Origin: J054 sp963850255
GTDB taxonomy: Bacteria; Pseudomonadota; Gammaproteobacteria; Steroidobacterales; GCA-2729495
Assembly: GCA_963850255.1 (NCBI GenBank)
Contig: CAWKLL010000024.1
Location: forward strand, 124,001 to 188,000
Length of the DNA stretch: 64,000 nucleotides
Direction of reading: 5' to 3'
Each line of letters opens with the position of its first letter. The first letter of the stretch is position 1. The notes under the pieces are model-generated. The model had not been told where the DNA came from. It searched no databases and worked only from the letters and a program-made list of their open reading frames with translations. Both the position numbers and the translations under genes were made by a program. Below are positions 54,761-64,000 of this stretch, piece after piece.

Positions 54761-54910
54761 ACGTCCAGAGTCGCTCGGTGGGCTGTTGGGAGAGCTTACT
54801 TTAGCGGCTGGAAGCTGCCGTGTCTGCGGCGCAGACCTCAGCATGCGTCGCTGTGAACGCCGCTGCGCCGAAATACCGGCCGGCTGCATGGGCAGCCCGG
54901 CGGTGCGACG

Positions 54911-55330
54911 TCAGCGCTTGCCGCGCAGTTTTTGAGCAGCGCGATAACGAGCAGCGGCCTCAACCATTTGCTCCTGGGCGCGGGCCAGGTCTTCCTTGCC
55001 TTCCGCACCACGCATGGCTTCTTCCGCGGCCTGGCGGGCTGCCATGGCAGCGTCTTCGTCGAGCTGATCCGCATGCAGGGCAGTATCAGCCAGCACCGTC
55101 ACCAGGTAGGGCTGTACTTCGAGAATACCGCCGGTGACATAGAAGAACCGCTCCTCCGCCTCGCCCGGCACCTTCACGCGTACTTCGCCCGGACGCAGGT
55201 CGGTCAGCATCGGCGCGTGGCGTGGCGCAATGCCCACATCGCCCATCTTGGCCGGCGCCACCACCATTTCGGCGGTGCCGGAAAAGATCTCTCCCTCGGC
55301 GCTGACGATTTCGACTTGAATGGTGCTCAT
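54911..55330 (-). CDS. atpC: ATP synthase epsilon subunit
   Basis: 139 residues. The beta-sandwich part (EIVSAEGEIFSGTAEMVV, PRHAPMLTDLRPGEV, and ERFFYVTGGILEVQP) is followed by a two-helix C-terminal part (DAAMAARQAAEEAMRGAEGK). It regulates the F1 rotor. Last gene of the atp operon. Confidence 0.95.
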   Translation of the reverse strand: MSTIQVEIVSAEGEIFSGTAEMVVAPAKMGDVGIAPRHAPMLTDLRPGEVRVKVPGEAEERFFYVTGGILEVQPYLVTVLADTALHADQLDEDAAMAARQAAEEAMRGAEGKEDLARAQEQMVEAAARYRAAQKLRGKR

Positions 55331-55373
55331 TTGCGTTTCCGTTTACTGAAGGCGTCTTGGCAGCTGCCTCAGA

Positions 55374-56753
55374 TCAGGTCAGGGTCTTGCTCTTCTCGGC
55401 AGCTTCTTCGATGGTGCCGACCATATAGAAGGCCTGTTCGGGCAGATTGTCGTACTCACCGTCGACGATGGCCTTAAAGCCGCGAATGGTGTCCGCCAGC
55501 GACACGTATTTACCGGGCTGACCGGTAAAGGTCTCAGCCACGGTGAACGGCTGTGACAGGAAGCGCTGAATTTTGCGCGCCCGCTGCACCACCAGCTTGT
55601 CGTCTTCCGAGAGTTCATCCATACCCAGAATCGCGATGATGTCCTGCAGTTCCTTATAGCGCTGCAGCACCGTCTGTACTGATCGTGCCGTGTCGTAGTG
55701 ATCAGCACCAACGACGTTGGGGTCGAGCAGACGGCTGGTGGAATCGAGCGGATCCACAGCCGGGTAAATACCCAGCTCGGCAATCTGTCGCGACAACACC
55801 AAGGTGGCGTCCAGGTGAGCAAAGGTGGTGGCGGGCGACGGATCCGTAAGGTCATCCGCGGGCACGTACACAGCCTGGAAAGAGGTGATGGAACCGGTCT
55901 TGGTGGAGGTGATGCGTTCCTGCAGCACACCCATTTCCTCGGCCAGGGTCGGCTGGTAGCCCACCGCTGAAGGCATACGACCCAGCAGCGCCGAGACCTC
56001 GGTACCGGCCAGGGTGTAACGATAGATGTTATCGATGAACATCAGCACGTCGCGGCCTTCATCGCGGAAGTTCTCGGCAATGGTCAGACCGGTCAGGGCC
56101 ACACGCAGGCGGTTACCCGGCGGTTCATTCATCTGGCCGTAAACCAGTGACACTTTGTCGATAACGCCGCTGTCGGTCATTTCGTGGAAGAAGTCATTAC
56201 CTTCACGAGTACGTTCACCGACACCGGCGAACACAGAGTAACCACCGTGCTCCTTGGCGATGTTGTTAATCAGCTCCATCAGCGTCACGGTCTTGCCCAC
56301 GCCGGCGCCGCCGAACAGGCCAATCTTGCCGCCCTTGGAAATCGGCATGATCAGATCGATGACCTTAATACCGGTTTCAAACAATTCGGTACTGGTGGCC
56401 TGGTCTTCGTAACTGGGTGGCTGGCGGTGGATGGGCAGACGCGCCTTCTCACCGATGGGGCCGGCCTCATCGATGGGGTTGCCGAGCACGTCCATGATGC
56501 GGCCCAGGGTTTTCGTGCCGACGGGCACCCTGATGGCGTCGCCGGTGTTGTCCACTGCGAAACCGCGCTGCAGACCCTCACTGGAGCCCATGGCAATGGC
56601 ACGCACAACGCCGTCGCCCAGCTGCTGCTGCACTTCCAGGGTCAGATCCTGTTGTTCGATGCGCAGGGCATCGTAAATTTTTGGAATCGCATCGCGCGGA
56701 AACTCTACGTCCACCACGGCGCCGATTACCTGTACAACACTGCCAGCACTCAT
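55374..56753 (-). CDS. atpD: ATP synthase beta subunit
   Basis: 459 residues. The Walker A GGAGVGKT, the catalytic Glu region (GVGERTREGNDFFHEM) and the conserved ALLGRMPSAVGYQPTLAEE sequence are visible. It is the catalytic subunit of F1. No frame change is present. Confidence 0.97.
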   Translation of the reverse strand: MSAGSVVQVIGAVVDVEFPRDAIPKIYDALRIEQQDLTLEVQQQLGDGVVRAIAMGSSEGLQRGFAVDNTGDAIRVPVGTKTLGRIMDVLGNPIDEAGPIGEKARLPIHRQPPSYEDQATSTELFETGIKVIDLIMPISKGGKIGLFGGAGVGKTVTLMELINNIAKEHGGYSVFAGVGERTREGNDFFHEMTDSGVIDKVSLVYGQMNEPPGNRLRVALTGLTIAENFRDEGRDVLMFIDNIYRYTLAGTEVSALLGRMPSAVGYQPTLAEEMGVLQERITSTKTGSITSFQAVYVPADDLTDPSPATTFAHLDATLVLSRQIAELGIYPAVDPLDSTSRLLDPNVVGADHYDTARSVQTVLQRYKELQDIIAILGMDELSEDDKLVVQRARKIQRFLSQPFTVAETFTGQPGKYVSLADTIRGFKAIVDGEYDNLPEQAFYMVGTIEEAAEKSKTLT

Positions 56754-56863
56754 TGCTTTAACCTCTGTTTGGTTGGGCGGCCTGTCTGCTGCCCTTTTTC
56801 CAAGTCTTTAAATTCGTTCGCGCCCTGCGGCGCTCCTGTTTGTTCGTTGACTGCCTGCCGCGA

Positions 56864-57726
56864 CTAAACCGCGGCCGCACCACTAACGATCTCTGAAAGT
56901 TCCTGCGTAATCGCAGCCTGGCGGGCTTTGTTATAGGCCAGCTGCAGATCGTCGATGAGGCTGCCGGCATTGTCCGTAGCAGCTTTCATGGCGACCATCT
57001 TGGCGGCCATTTCACAGGCCACGTTTTCCACCGCACCACTGTAAACCTGCGACTCGATATAGCGCATCAGCACGCTGTCGAGCAGTTCCGACGCCTCGGG
57101 CTCGTAAATGTAATCCCAGAATTCCGACAGCTCTGCTTTGTCGATGGGTTCAACGGGCAACAGCGTGTTGGTGAGCGCGCTCTGGGTCATGGTGTTGACG
57201 AACTGGTTGTGCACCAGGAATACGCGGTCGACCTTACCTTCGGTGTAAGCGTCGAGCATGATCCGGATAGCGCCGAGCAGATCGCCTACGCGCGGGTCCT
57301 CGCCCAGGTGAGTGGTCGCACCGACGACGTTAACGTCCAGGCGGCGAAAAAACTGCACGCCTTTGGCACCGATCATGCACAGGTCCGCTTCCACGTCCTT
57401 GGCCTGCCATTCGCGCAGATCACTGATCAGCTGGCGAAACAGATTGACGTTCAAGCCGCCGCACAGACCACGATCTGTGGTGATAACGATATAGCCCACG
57501 CGCTTGATGGCGTCGTTCCACCAGGAACGGGTGACGATAGTCCGGATTGGCCTGGAACAAATGTCCGATCAGCGGTGCGAATCTTTTCCGCATAGGGCTG
57601 CGCTGCAGCCATGCGCTGCTGGGTGCGACGCAGTTTGCTGGCCGCCACCATCTCCATGGCCTTGGTGATCTTCTGCGTGTTTTTTACGCTGCCGATCTTG
57701 GTGCGGATTTCCTTCGCGCCGGACAT
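56864..57726 (-). CDS. atpG: ATP synthase gamma subunit (two frameshifts)
   Basis: Central stalk of F1. The N-terminus SGAKEIRTKIGSVKNTQKIT and the C-terminus QAAITQELSEIVSGAAAV are intact. The middle needs two +1 corrections, near 57575 (before LIGHLFQANPDYRHPFLVE) and near 57515 (before KRVGYIVITTDRGLCGG). Essential in this operon, so sequence errors are likely. Confidence 0.93.
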
Positions 57727-57747
57727 ACTGATTCCTCGCTGCTGGGC

Positions 57748-59291
57748 CTAGTAGGCGCCGGAACGCTTGAAGTCTTCGACCACGCCTTTCAGGCCGGCGA
57801 TAATTTCATCGTCCAGGTTACCCGAGCTGCTGATCGAGTCGATCAGATGCGCATACTTGTCGGCAGCATGGGCATGCAGCGCTGCCTCAAAGGCCACGAT
57901 CTTCTCCACCGGCACGTCATCGAGATAACCTTCGTTGGCTGCAGAACAGCGACAGGGCCATCTGGCCGACGGACAGCGGCGCATACTGTTTCTGCTTCAT
58001 CAGCTCGGTCACGCGCTGACCGCGCTCAAGCTGCTTGCGGGTGGCCTCGTCGAGATCGGAAGCAAACTGCGCGAACGCCGCCAGCTCACGATACTGGGCC
58101 AGCGCCAGATCGCACGCCGCCGCCGAGCTTCTTGATGATCTTGGTCTGCGCCGCACCACCCACACGCGAGACCGACAAGCCGGCGTTAATGGCCGGGCGA
58201 ATACCGGCGTTGAACAGATCAGTCTCGAGGAAGATCTGGCCGTCGGTAATGGAAATCACGTTGGTGGGCACGAAGGCCGACACGTCACCGGCCTGGGTCT
58301 CGATAATCGGCAAGGCGGTCAGCGAACCGGTCTTGCCTTTGACCTTCCCGTTGGTGGCTTTCTCCACGTATTCTTCGTTGACGCGCGCAGCACGCTCGAG
58401 CAAACGCGAATGCAGGTAGAACACGTCACCCGGATAGGCTTCGCGACCCGGCGGGCGCCGCAGCAACAGTGACACCTGGCGATAGGCCCAGGCCTGCTTG
58501 GTCAGATCGTCATAGACGATCAGTGCGTCTTCGCCCTTGTCGCGAAAGTATTCGCCCATGGCGCAACCGGAATACGGTGCGATGTATTGCATGGCGGCCG
58601 ACTGCGCAGCAGCAGCAGCCACGACAATGGTGTGCTCCATGGCGCCATGCTCTTCGAGCTTGCGCACCACGTTGGCGATGGACGAGTTCTTCTGGCCAAC
58701 GGCCACGTAGATACATTTAACGCCGGTGCCTTTCTGGTTGATGATGGCGTCGACGGCGACCGCGGTCTTACCGGTCTGGCGGTCACCAATGATCAGTTCG
58801 CGCTGACCGCGGCCAACCGGGACCATGGCGTCGATGGCCTTCAGTCCGGTCTGCACCGGCTGGTCCACCGACTTACGTGTGATCACGCCCGGTGCGACCT
58901 TTTCAATGGGTGAAGTATGCGCAGCTTCGATGGGGCCTTTACCGTCGATGGGATTGCCCAGCGAATCGACAACCCGGCCAAGCAGGCCTTCGCCCACCGG
59001 CACTTCGAGAATGCGGCCGGTGGTTTTTACCGTATCGCCTTCAGAAATATGCTTGTAGTCGCCCAGCACCACCGCGCCCACTGAATCCTGCTCGAGGTTC
59101 AGGGCCAGACCGAATGAATCGCCCGGGAACTCGAGCATCTCACCGTATTGGGCGTCGTTCAGACCGTGGATACGGGTAATACCGTCGGTCACCGCGATAA
59201 CAGTGCCTACGTCGCGCGCTTCGGCCGCGCTCTCAAAATTCTTGATCCGGTCCTTAAGCAGCTCGCTGATTTCAGAAGCCTTGAGTGCCAT
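57748..59291 (-). CDS. atpA: ATP synthase alpha subunit (two frameshifts)
   Basis: About 514 codons. The non-catalytic P-loop GDRQTGKTAVA, GYLDDVPVEKI near the C-terminus and GVVEDFKRSGAY at the end show the family. Two one-base insertions break the frame: near 58117 (KKLGGGVR then LALAQYREL) and near 57943 (MALSLF then AANEGYLDD). The alternative frames restore the full protein. Confidence 0.94.
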
Positions 59292-59303
59292 GTCTGTTTC
59301 CTC

Positions 59304-59859
59304 TTAGTGCACCAGCGCGCTGGCTAGTTTTTCCAGCCGGGTGCGAACCGATCCGTCAATTACGTGATCTTCCGCCTGCAAACGGGCGCCGCCGAGCAGG
59401 GTCTCATCTAATACAAAGTGCAAACGTATGTCGCGACCGAAGCGTGTTTTGAGCGCCGCTGCCATCTTGGCCTGCTGCGCTTCGTCCACCTGGGTCGCTG
59501 CCGTCAGCGTCACGTCGAGGGTGTTTTCCACCTCGGCGCGCAGTTTTTCGAATACCGCGGCAATCGCGGGTATGGCGGTTAGCCGATGATTCTCTGCCAG
59601 CAGTCGCAACAGGTTGCGCCCCTGGCCGCTTATCAGCGCGTGCGGCCTGGGGATCCTGCGCGCAAATATTCGCGATCAGCTCAACCACGCGATCGTGATC
59701 GACGCGCGGCGAGTCAAGCAAGCGGGTCAGGTCTTCGCTGGATACGACCTGGCCGGCCGTCGTCAGCAATGACGTCCAGGCATCGAAATTGCCGTCACCC
59801 TGGGCAAGTTCGAAGATCGCATTTGCGTAGGGCCGGGCCACTGCCTCGTTCTGAATCAC
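59304..59859 (-). CDS. atpH: ATP synthase delta subunit (one frameshift)
   Basis: Peripheral stalk subunit. GTG 59859 is preferred because GAGG lies about nine bases upstream and the product begins IQNEAVARPYANAIFELAQ. A +1 change near 59637 (CAQDPQAAR then LISGQGRNLLRLLAENH) joins the two frames. The C-terminal IRLHFVLDETLLGGARL and VRTRLEKLASAL are typical. Confidence 0.9.
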
Positions 59860-59869
59860 CGCGTCGGCC

Positions 59870-60340
59870 TCAGATTTCTGCAGCGAGCTGGTCGAGCAGC
59901 TCGCGATGTGCGGCGCCGTCGATTTCGCGGGAGAGGATTTTTTCGGCGCCGGATACGGCAATGGCCGCCACCTGGCCACGCAGCTCGTCGCGGGCACGAT
60001 TCACTTCCTGCTCTACTTCCGCCTGCGCAGAAGCAATGATGCGATCGCGTTCCTGCACAGCACCGCCGCGCGCTTCTTCAACAATACCGTTGGCGCGCTG
60101 GTTGGCCTGATCGACAATCTGTCGGGCCTGGCCGCGTGCCTCATCGACTATCGCGGCGATCTTGACCTCCGCATCTTCGAGGGAACGCGAACCTTTTTCC
60201 GCCGCCGCAAGGCCATCGGCAATCTGCGTTTGACGCTCTTCGATAATGGCCACAATCGGCGGCCACACGAATTTCATGCAGAACCAGACGAACACGAACA
60301 TCGCGATCGATTGGCCAATGATGGTGAGATTAAGATCCAC
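59870..60340 (-). CDS. atpF: ATP synthase b subunit
   Basis: 156 residues: one N-terminal membrane helix (LTIIGQSIAMFVFVWFCMKF) followed by a long charged helix (EERQTQIADGLAAAEKG; EVEQEVNRARDEL). It anchors F1 to the membrane sector as a dimer. Confidence 0.95.
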   Translation of the reverse strand: MDLNLTIIGQSIAMFVFVWFCMKFVWPPIVAIIEERQTQIADGLAAAEKGSRSLEDAEVKIAAIVDEARGQARQIVDQANQRANGIVEEARGGAVQERDRIIASAQAEVEQEVNRARDELRGQVAAIAVSGAEKILSREIDGAAHRELLDQLAAEI

Positions 60341-60447
60341 TGTATTCTCCGTCTGTTCCGAGAACCGCCGTAGCTAAAGCCGTCAGGGGCAAAGTTTGCC
60401 GGGCAGTTCGCGCAACGCAGATCGCGCCCGAAGACGCATCCGCGCTG

Positions 60448-60720
60448 TTAGCCACCCATGGCCGTTTGCAACTGACCAACGAAGGGGTTGGCAAAGGCGA
60501 AGAACAGCGCGATACCCACACCGATCATGGCCACGGCGTCGAGCAGTGCGACAACCAGGAACATCTTGGTCTGCAGCAGCGGTGCCAGTTCCGGCTGACG
60601 GGCACAGCCTTCAAGAAATCGACCACCCAGCAAACCCATGCCGATACCAACGCCAAGGGCGCCGAGGCCGATCAGAATCGCTACAGCGATCGCGGTAAAT
60701 CCAATTACAGTTTCCATCAC
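60448..60720 (-). CDS. atpE: ATP synthase c subunit
   Basis: 90 residues: two transmembrane helices, the Gly-rich first helix (LGALGVGIGMGLLGGRFLEG), the RQPE loop (CARQPELAPLLQ), and a second helix with the proton-binding Asp (LLDAVAMIGVGIALFFAF). No sodium-binding pattern is visible, so H+ is the likely coupling ion. Confidence 0.96.
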   Translation of the reverse strand: MMETVIGFTAIAVAILIGLGALGVGIGMGLLGGRFLEGCARQPELAPLLQTKMFLVVALLDAVAMIGVGIALFFAFANPFVGQLQTAMGG

Positions 60721-60757
60721 TTGCTCCTAAACAAGTTAAGTCGGGCGACTAATTAAA

Positions 60758-61597
60758 CTAATGCTGCTCGTGTGCCTGGCTCAGGTACACGATGGTCAAC
60801 ATCATGAAGATGTAGGCCTGCAGCGTGATGATCAGAATGTGGAAAACCGCCCAGCCGAAGTGCAGGGGCAGCTGGTAGAGACCCAGCAAGGCGATCAGAA
60901 TAAACATCAACTCGCCGGCATACATGTTGCCAAACAGTCGCAGCGACAGTGACAGCGGTTTGGCCAGCAGGGCGACGGTCTCGAGAATGAAGTTGAAAGC
61001 CATCACGAACGGCCAGAGCAGTATCGGCACGCCGAGGTCTTTCGGGTTAAGGGGGTTCATCATCAGGTCGCCGATGACGAAGCCTTTGATGCCCTTAACC
61101 TTGAAGCTGTAGTAAAGAATCAGCGCGAACACCGACAGCGACATACCGAAGGTAATGTTCGGATCCGTGGTCGGCACCACCTTGAGATATTCCACACCGC
61201 TCATGTGAAACAGCTCGGGGAGCCAGTCCACCGGAATCAGGTCCATCAGGTTCATCAGGAACACCCAGACTACGATGGTCAGGGCCAGCGGTGCGATCAG
61301 CGCGTTCTTGCCGTGGAAGGTATCGCGAACGCTGGTGTCGACAAACTCGACCAGCAACTCAACCATGGCCTGCAGACGGCCTGGATTCTTGAGCACAGCG
61401 CTGGTGGCGACTTTACGAAACAGGAACGCAAATACCAGTCCCAGTACTACCGAGAACACCATTGAATCGACATTGATTCCCATCAGATTTCCGGCGCACT
61501 CGTTCCAGACCCAACCGTCATCGGTGGGGCAAACCTGCAGGTTCTGCAGGTGATGCTGGATATATTCGCCGGAAGTCTTCTGACCTTCAGAAGCCAT
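60758..61597 (-). CDS. atpB: ATP synthase a subunit
   Basis: 279 residues forming the proton channel of Fo. The essential Arg lies in SLSLRLFGNMYAGELM; five to six helices are visible. The N-terminal extension ahead of NLMGINVDSMVF fits the proteobacterial type. Confidence 0.95.
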   Translation of the reverse strand: MASEGQKTSGEYIQHHLQNLQVCPTDDGWVWNECAGNLMGINVDSMVFSVVLGLVFAFLFRKVATSAVLKNPGRLQAMVELLVEFVDTSVRDTFHGKNALIAPLALTIVVWVFLMNLMDLIPVDWLPELFHMSGVEYLKVVPTTDPNITFGMSLSVFALILYYSFKVKGIKGFVIGDLMMNPLNPKDLGVPILLWPFVMAFNFILETVALLAKPLSLSLRLFGNMYAGELMFILIALLGLYQLPLHFGWAVFHILIITLQAYIFMMLTIVYLSQAHEQH

Positions 61598-61600
61598 TTT

Positions 61601-62035
61601 TTATTCGCCACCCTGACCAGAATCGGCATCGCCCGCAGGCGTTCCCTTCTGCCAGGGAAAGTTCGTCCTTAATGCGGCCCAGTAGACACTTAGCGTCACC
61701 GCGTAGGTGACCATCACCGGAACCAACTCCACTTTCAAAACCTTGATCGCCGCGATGAACAACGCCACCGTTAAAACGATCTTCAATGCCTCGCTCACAT
61801 AGACGCTGCCCATGTACCGCTCGGGATGCTCGCTGGCGTCGACTCTCAACATCCTCAGGGCCTGGTAGAGCCCGGCCAGAATGCCAATGCCGCCGCCGGC
61901 CAGTGCCGACCAGAACCAGCGCTCACCGCCAGCCAGCGTCATCAAAGCTGCCACCAACAAGGTCAGTAGCAGTTGCCACCCGGCTAACAGCCAGGCCGCG
62001 CGACGCACGCTGCGGAGTGCCAGTTCGTTACCCAT
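61601..62035 (-). CDS. atpI: ATP synthase protein I
   Basis: A 144-residue accessory membrane protein that assists c-ring assembly. Four hydrophobic helices (AAWLLAGWQLLLTLLVAALM, FWSALAGGGIGILAGLY, ALKIVLTVALFIAAIKVL, VPVMVTYAVTLSVYWAAL). Start ATG 62035; the longer open frame upstream is not conserved. First gene of the atp operon and separated by three bases from atpB. Confidence 0.85.
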   Translation of the reverse strand: MGNELALRSVRRAAWLLAGWQLLLTLLVAALMTLAGGERWFWSALAGGGIGILAGLYQALRMLRVDASEHPERYMGSVYVSEALKIVLTVALFIAAIKVLKVELVPVMVTYAVTLSVYWAALRTNFPWQKGTPAGDADSGQGGE

Positions 62036-62137
62036 CTCTGTGGGCTTGGGACAGGTACAAAAAAAATGCCACTTCGCGCTCCGGAACTCCGTTGGCGGGT
62101 GGCGGGCGAGCGGCAACCCGTGCCGCAAAGCCCGCGT

Positions 62138-62166
62138 ATTCTAGGGGCATAGCCTTGGCCGTTCAA
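62138..62166 (-). promoter_or_regulatory. Predicted atp operon promoter
   Basis: On the minus strand TTGAAC (62166-62161) and TAGAAT (62143-62138; 5/6) are spaced by 17 bases. Transcription would start near 62131, about 95 bases before atpI. It lies in the 180-bp gap between parB and atpI. Confidence 0.55.
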
Positions 62167-62215
62167 GCCTGAAGCAGGCCAAATGCCTGCGGAAAACCCC
62201 TAGCCCGGCGAGCGC

Positions 62216-63094
62216 TTAACTTATGTGCCCGAGGATGCCGTCCAGCTCCTCGAGATTGTTGTAGGTAATCACCAGCCGGCCCTTGCCGGCGGCGGAATGC
62301 TGGATCGTCACTTTGGCACCCAGTCGCTCGGCCAGATCGTCCTGCAGTCGGCGCACATCCGGGTCGAGACTACGCGCCGGCGCAGCCGGCTTGGCAGCGA
62401 GCATGCGGCGCACCAGCTGCTCCGTTTCGCGCACGGACAGCCCGCGACGGGCCACCTCAGCGGCAAGCTCGGCCTGGCTGCGGGTCGAAACCACCCCGAG
62501 CAGGGCCCTGGCATGGCCCATCTCCAGTTCCCCCGCCTCCAGCAGGGTACGGGCCTCCGGGCCCAGATCGAGCAGGCGCAACAGGTTACTGACCGCACTG
62601 CGCGAGCGACCGATGGCATCGGCGGCCTGCTGATGGGTGAGCTCGAATTCCTCGATCAGGCGACGGACGCCGCGCGCTTCTTCCAGCGGATTGAGGTCTT
62701 CGCGCTGGATATTCTCAATCAGCGCGATGGCGATGGCGGCGGAATCGGGTATTTCCCGCACCACCACCGGCACCTGCTCCAGGCCGGCGATCTGCGCAGC
62801 GCGCCAGCGCCGTTCGCCGGCGATGATTTCGTAACGCGTCTGGCCGTCGTCAGCCTTGCCGGCCAGCGGCCGCACGATAATTGGCTGCACCATGCCCTGG
62901 GATTCGATGGAGCGAGCCAGCTCCTGCAGCGCTTCCTTGCCGAACTGCTGGCGCGGCTGATAGACACCTCTCTGCAGCAGGTCGACCGGTAACTGGCGCA
63001 AGCCCTGTGCGGAACTCGGCGCTTGCTCGGTAATCTTTACGTCGCCCAGCAAGGCGTCCAGACCGCGACCCAGACCGGTTTTTCTTGCCGCCAT
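62216..63094 (-). CDS. parB: Chromosome partitioning protein ParB
   Basis: A 292-residue DNA-binding protein of chromosome segregation. The N-terminal GLGRGLDALLG, the CTP/arginine patch GERRWRAAQ, ENIQREDLNPLEEARG, and the helix-turn-helix TDHQQAADAIGRSRSAVSN-like region (LTHQQAADAIGRSRSAVSNL) are visible; it ends LEELDGILGHIS. It binds parS near the origin. Downstream of parA in one unit. Confidence 0.95.
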   Translation of the reverse strand: MAARKTGLGRGLDALLGDVKITEQAPSSAQGLRQLPVDLLQRGVYQPRQQFGKEALQELARSIESQGMVQPIIVRPLAGKADDGQTRYEIIAGERRWRAAQIAGLEQVPVVVREIPDSAAIAIALIENIQREDLNPLEEARGVRRLIEEFELTHQQAADAIGRSRSAVSNLLRLLDLGPEARTLLEAGELEMGHARALLGVVSTRSQAELAAEVARRGLSVRETEQLVRRMLAAKPAAPARSLDPDVRRLQDDLAERLGAKVTIQHSAAGKGRLVITYNNLEELDGILGHIS

Positions 63095-63181
63095 TTTTGC
63101 CTGCCCCCGCGTGTTACCGGCGTTTATTCAAACGCCGGCATTGTAGTGCCAAACCCGGCTTGCCGCATGCCGCCGCAGCGC

Positions 63182-63976
63182 CTAGCCCGTGGCCGGCGCG
63201 GCCGCCGGCGGTGCTGCTTCGCGGCCAATCAGCTCGCTGGCCAGTTGCCGGTAGGCCTTGGCGCCGGTGGAATTGCGGTCGTGATACATAGCCGGCAGGC
63301 CAAAACTCGGCGCTTCGGCCAGGCGCACGTTGCGCGGTACCACGGTGTCGTAGACCTTGTCGTTGAAATGCTTGATCAGCTGCGCGGAGACTTCCTCGGC
63401 AAGCTTGTTGCGCGCGTCGTACATGGTGCGCAGCAGGCCCTCGACGCGCAGATCGTGGTTGACGGTATTGCGCACCTGTTTGATGGTTTCCAGCAGAGCC
63501 GACAAGCCCTCCAGCGCGTAGTACTCGCATTGAATCGGGATCAGCACGCTATCGGCGGCCGTGAGCGCATTCACGGTCAGCATGTTCATGGTGGGCGGGC
63601 AATCCACGAGGATGTAGTCATAGACCCCGCGAATCGGTTCCAGCGCAGTGCGCAGGCGCATTTCGCGACCGATTTCCTGCAGCAGGCGAATCTCGGCGGC
63701 GGTGAGATCAGCGTTGGCCGGCAACAGGGAGAAGTCCCCCGCCGCCACGGCCATGATCACATCCTGGGTGCGCGCCTCGCCCAACAGCACGTCGCAGGCA
63801 CTCAGCTCCAGCTCGCGCTTGTCGACGCCGCAACCGGTCGTAGCGTTACCCTGCGGATCCAGGTCCACCAGCAATACGCGCCGATCCTGGTCGGCCAGTG
63901 AGGCCGCCAGGTTAACGGCTGTCGTGGTTTTTCCGACGCCCCCCTTCTGGTTGGCAACGGCGATGACCTGTCCCAT
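63182..63976 (-). CDS. parA: Chromosome partitioning ATPase ParA (Soj)
   Basis: 264 residues. The deviant Walker A is KGGVGKTTTAVNLA, the switch-like LLVDLDPQGNATTG follows, and DYILVDCPPTMNMLTVNAL holds the Walker B Asp. It moves ParB-parS complexes during segregation. Only 24 bases of window remain upstream. Placement next to atp genes points to the replication origin. Confidence 0.95.
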   Translation of the reverse strand: MGQVIAVANQKGGVGKTTTAVNLAASLADQDRRVLLVDLDPQGNATTGCGVDKRELELSACDVLLGEARTQDVIMAVAAGDFSLLPANADLTAAEIRLLQEIGREMRLRTALEPIRGVYDYILVDCPPTMNMLTVNALTAADSVLIPIQCEYYALEGLSALLETIKQVRNTVNHDLRVEGLLRTMYDARNKLAEEVSAQLIKHFNDKVYDTVVPRNVRLAEAPSFGLPAMYHDRNSTGAKAYRQLASELIGREAAPPAAAPATG

Positions 63977-64000
63977 GTCTTTCCCTGTGACCCAGCGGGG

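Noticed and set aside
62036..63181. parS centromere sites near parAB
   Set aside because: No TGTTTCACGTGAAACA-like palindrome was found by eye in this region.
1..64000. CRISPR array, rRNA or tRNA genes
   Set aside because: No regularly spaced short repeats or rRNA/tRNA-like sequences were seen; the only repeats are attC sites and the 798-bp units.

Overview
The window looks like a chromosomal segment of a gammaproteobacterium, probably a free-living marine or soil lineage. The evidence is the gene order parA-parB-atpIBEFHAGDC-glmU-glmS (all minus strand, 51.5-64 kb), two PEP-CTERM/exosortase-type surface proteins, a TonB-dependent receptor beside a TPR-sulfotransferase, and oligopeptidase A, AroE, Tag and glutathione reductase of gammaproteobacterial type. 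The exact family cannot be fixed from the sequence alone.

Layout. 0-16.1 kb is ordinary chromosome: the end of a subtilisin-like protease, a MAPEG protein, tag, aroE, a TonB receptor and a sulfotransferase with small followers, a run of membrane proteins (FetB-like, PLDc_N-type, TauE/SafE), glutathione reductase, prlC, xth and an HD-domain protein.

16.43-30.12 kb is the standout region. It is an integron cassette array with about 14 attC recombination sites, each opening with a YAAC-type box and closing with a GTTRRR-type core, and no integrase gene in the window (the CALIN arrangement). Its cassettes encode unknown small proteins, two lipoproteins, a HigB/HigA toxin-antitoxin pair, NTF2-like proteins, and many membrane proteins: hemolysin III/PAQR, MscS, Ca2+/Na+ antiporter, MarC and a small four-helix protein. 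They also include a gamma-glutamylcyclotransferase and an antisense secreted-protein gene with its own promoter. Several cassettes look fused or degraded. The right edge of the array cuts off a DUF1772 gene.

30.1-34 kb holds a TetR/NmrA/DUF1772 divergent unit with a tandem palindromic operator, then a DJ-1/PfpI protein and a two-domain VOC protein. 34.2-38 kb holds a two-subunit molybdopterin oxidoreductase of the pyrogallol-transhydroxylase type whose large subunit carries an N-terminal SCP2-like domain. 38.2-42.3 kb holds a PEP-CTERM protein built of near-identical 798-bp repeats, preceded by a structured leader with an intrinsic terminator. A decayed copy of part of the small oxidoreductase subunit lies just after it. 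42.8-51.5 kb holds NmrA-type reductases, a methyltransferase, a MATE exporter, GNAT and GFA proteins, a second PEP-CTERM protein, a DUF5062-like protein, and a Rieske-glutamate synthase fusion followed by a truncated gene.

Caution on sequence quality. About twenty single-base indels, nearly all net +1, break reading frames, including in atpA, atpG, atpH and glmS, which are normally essential. Most are therefore more likely sequencing or assembly errors than real pseudogenes. Frameshifted genes are annotated here across their full span.
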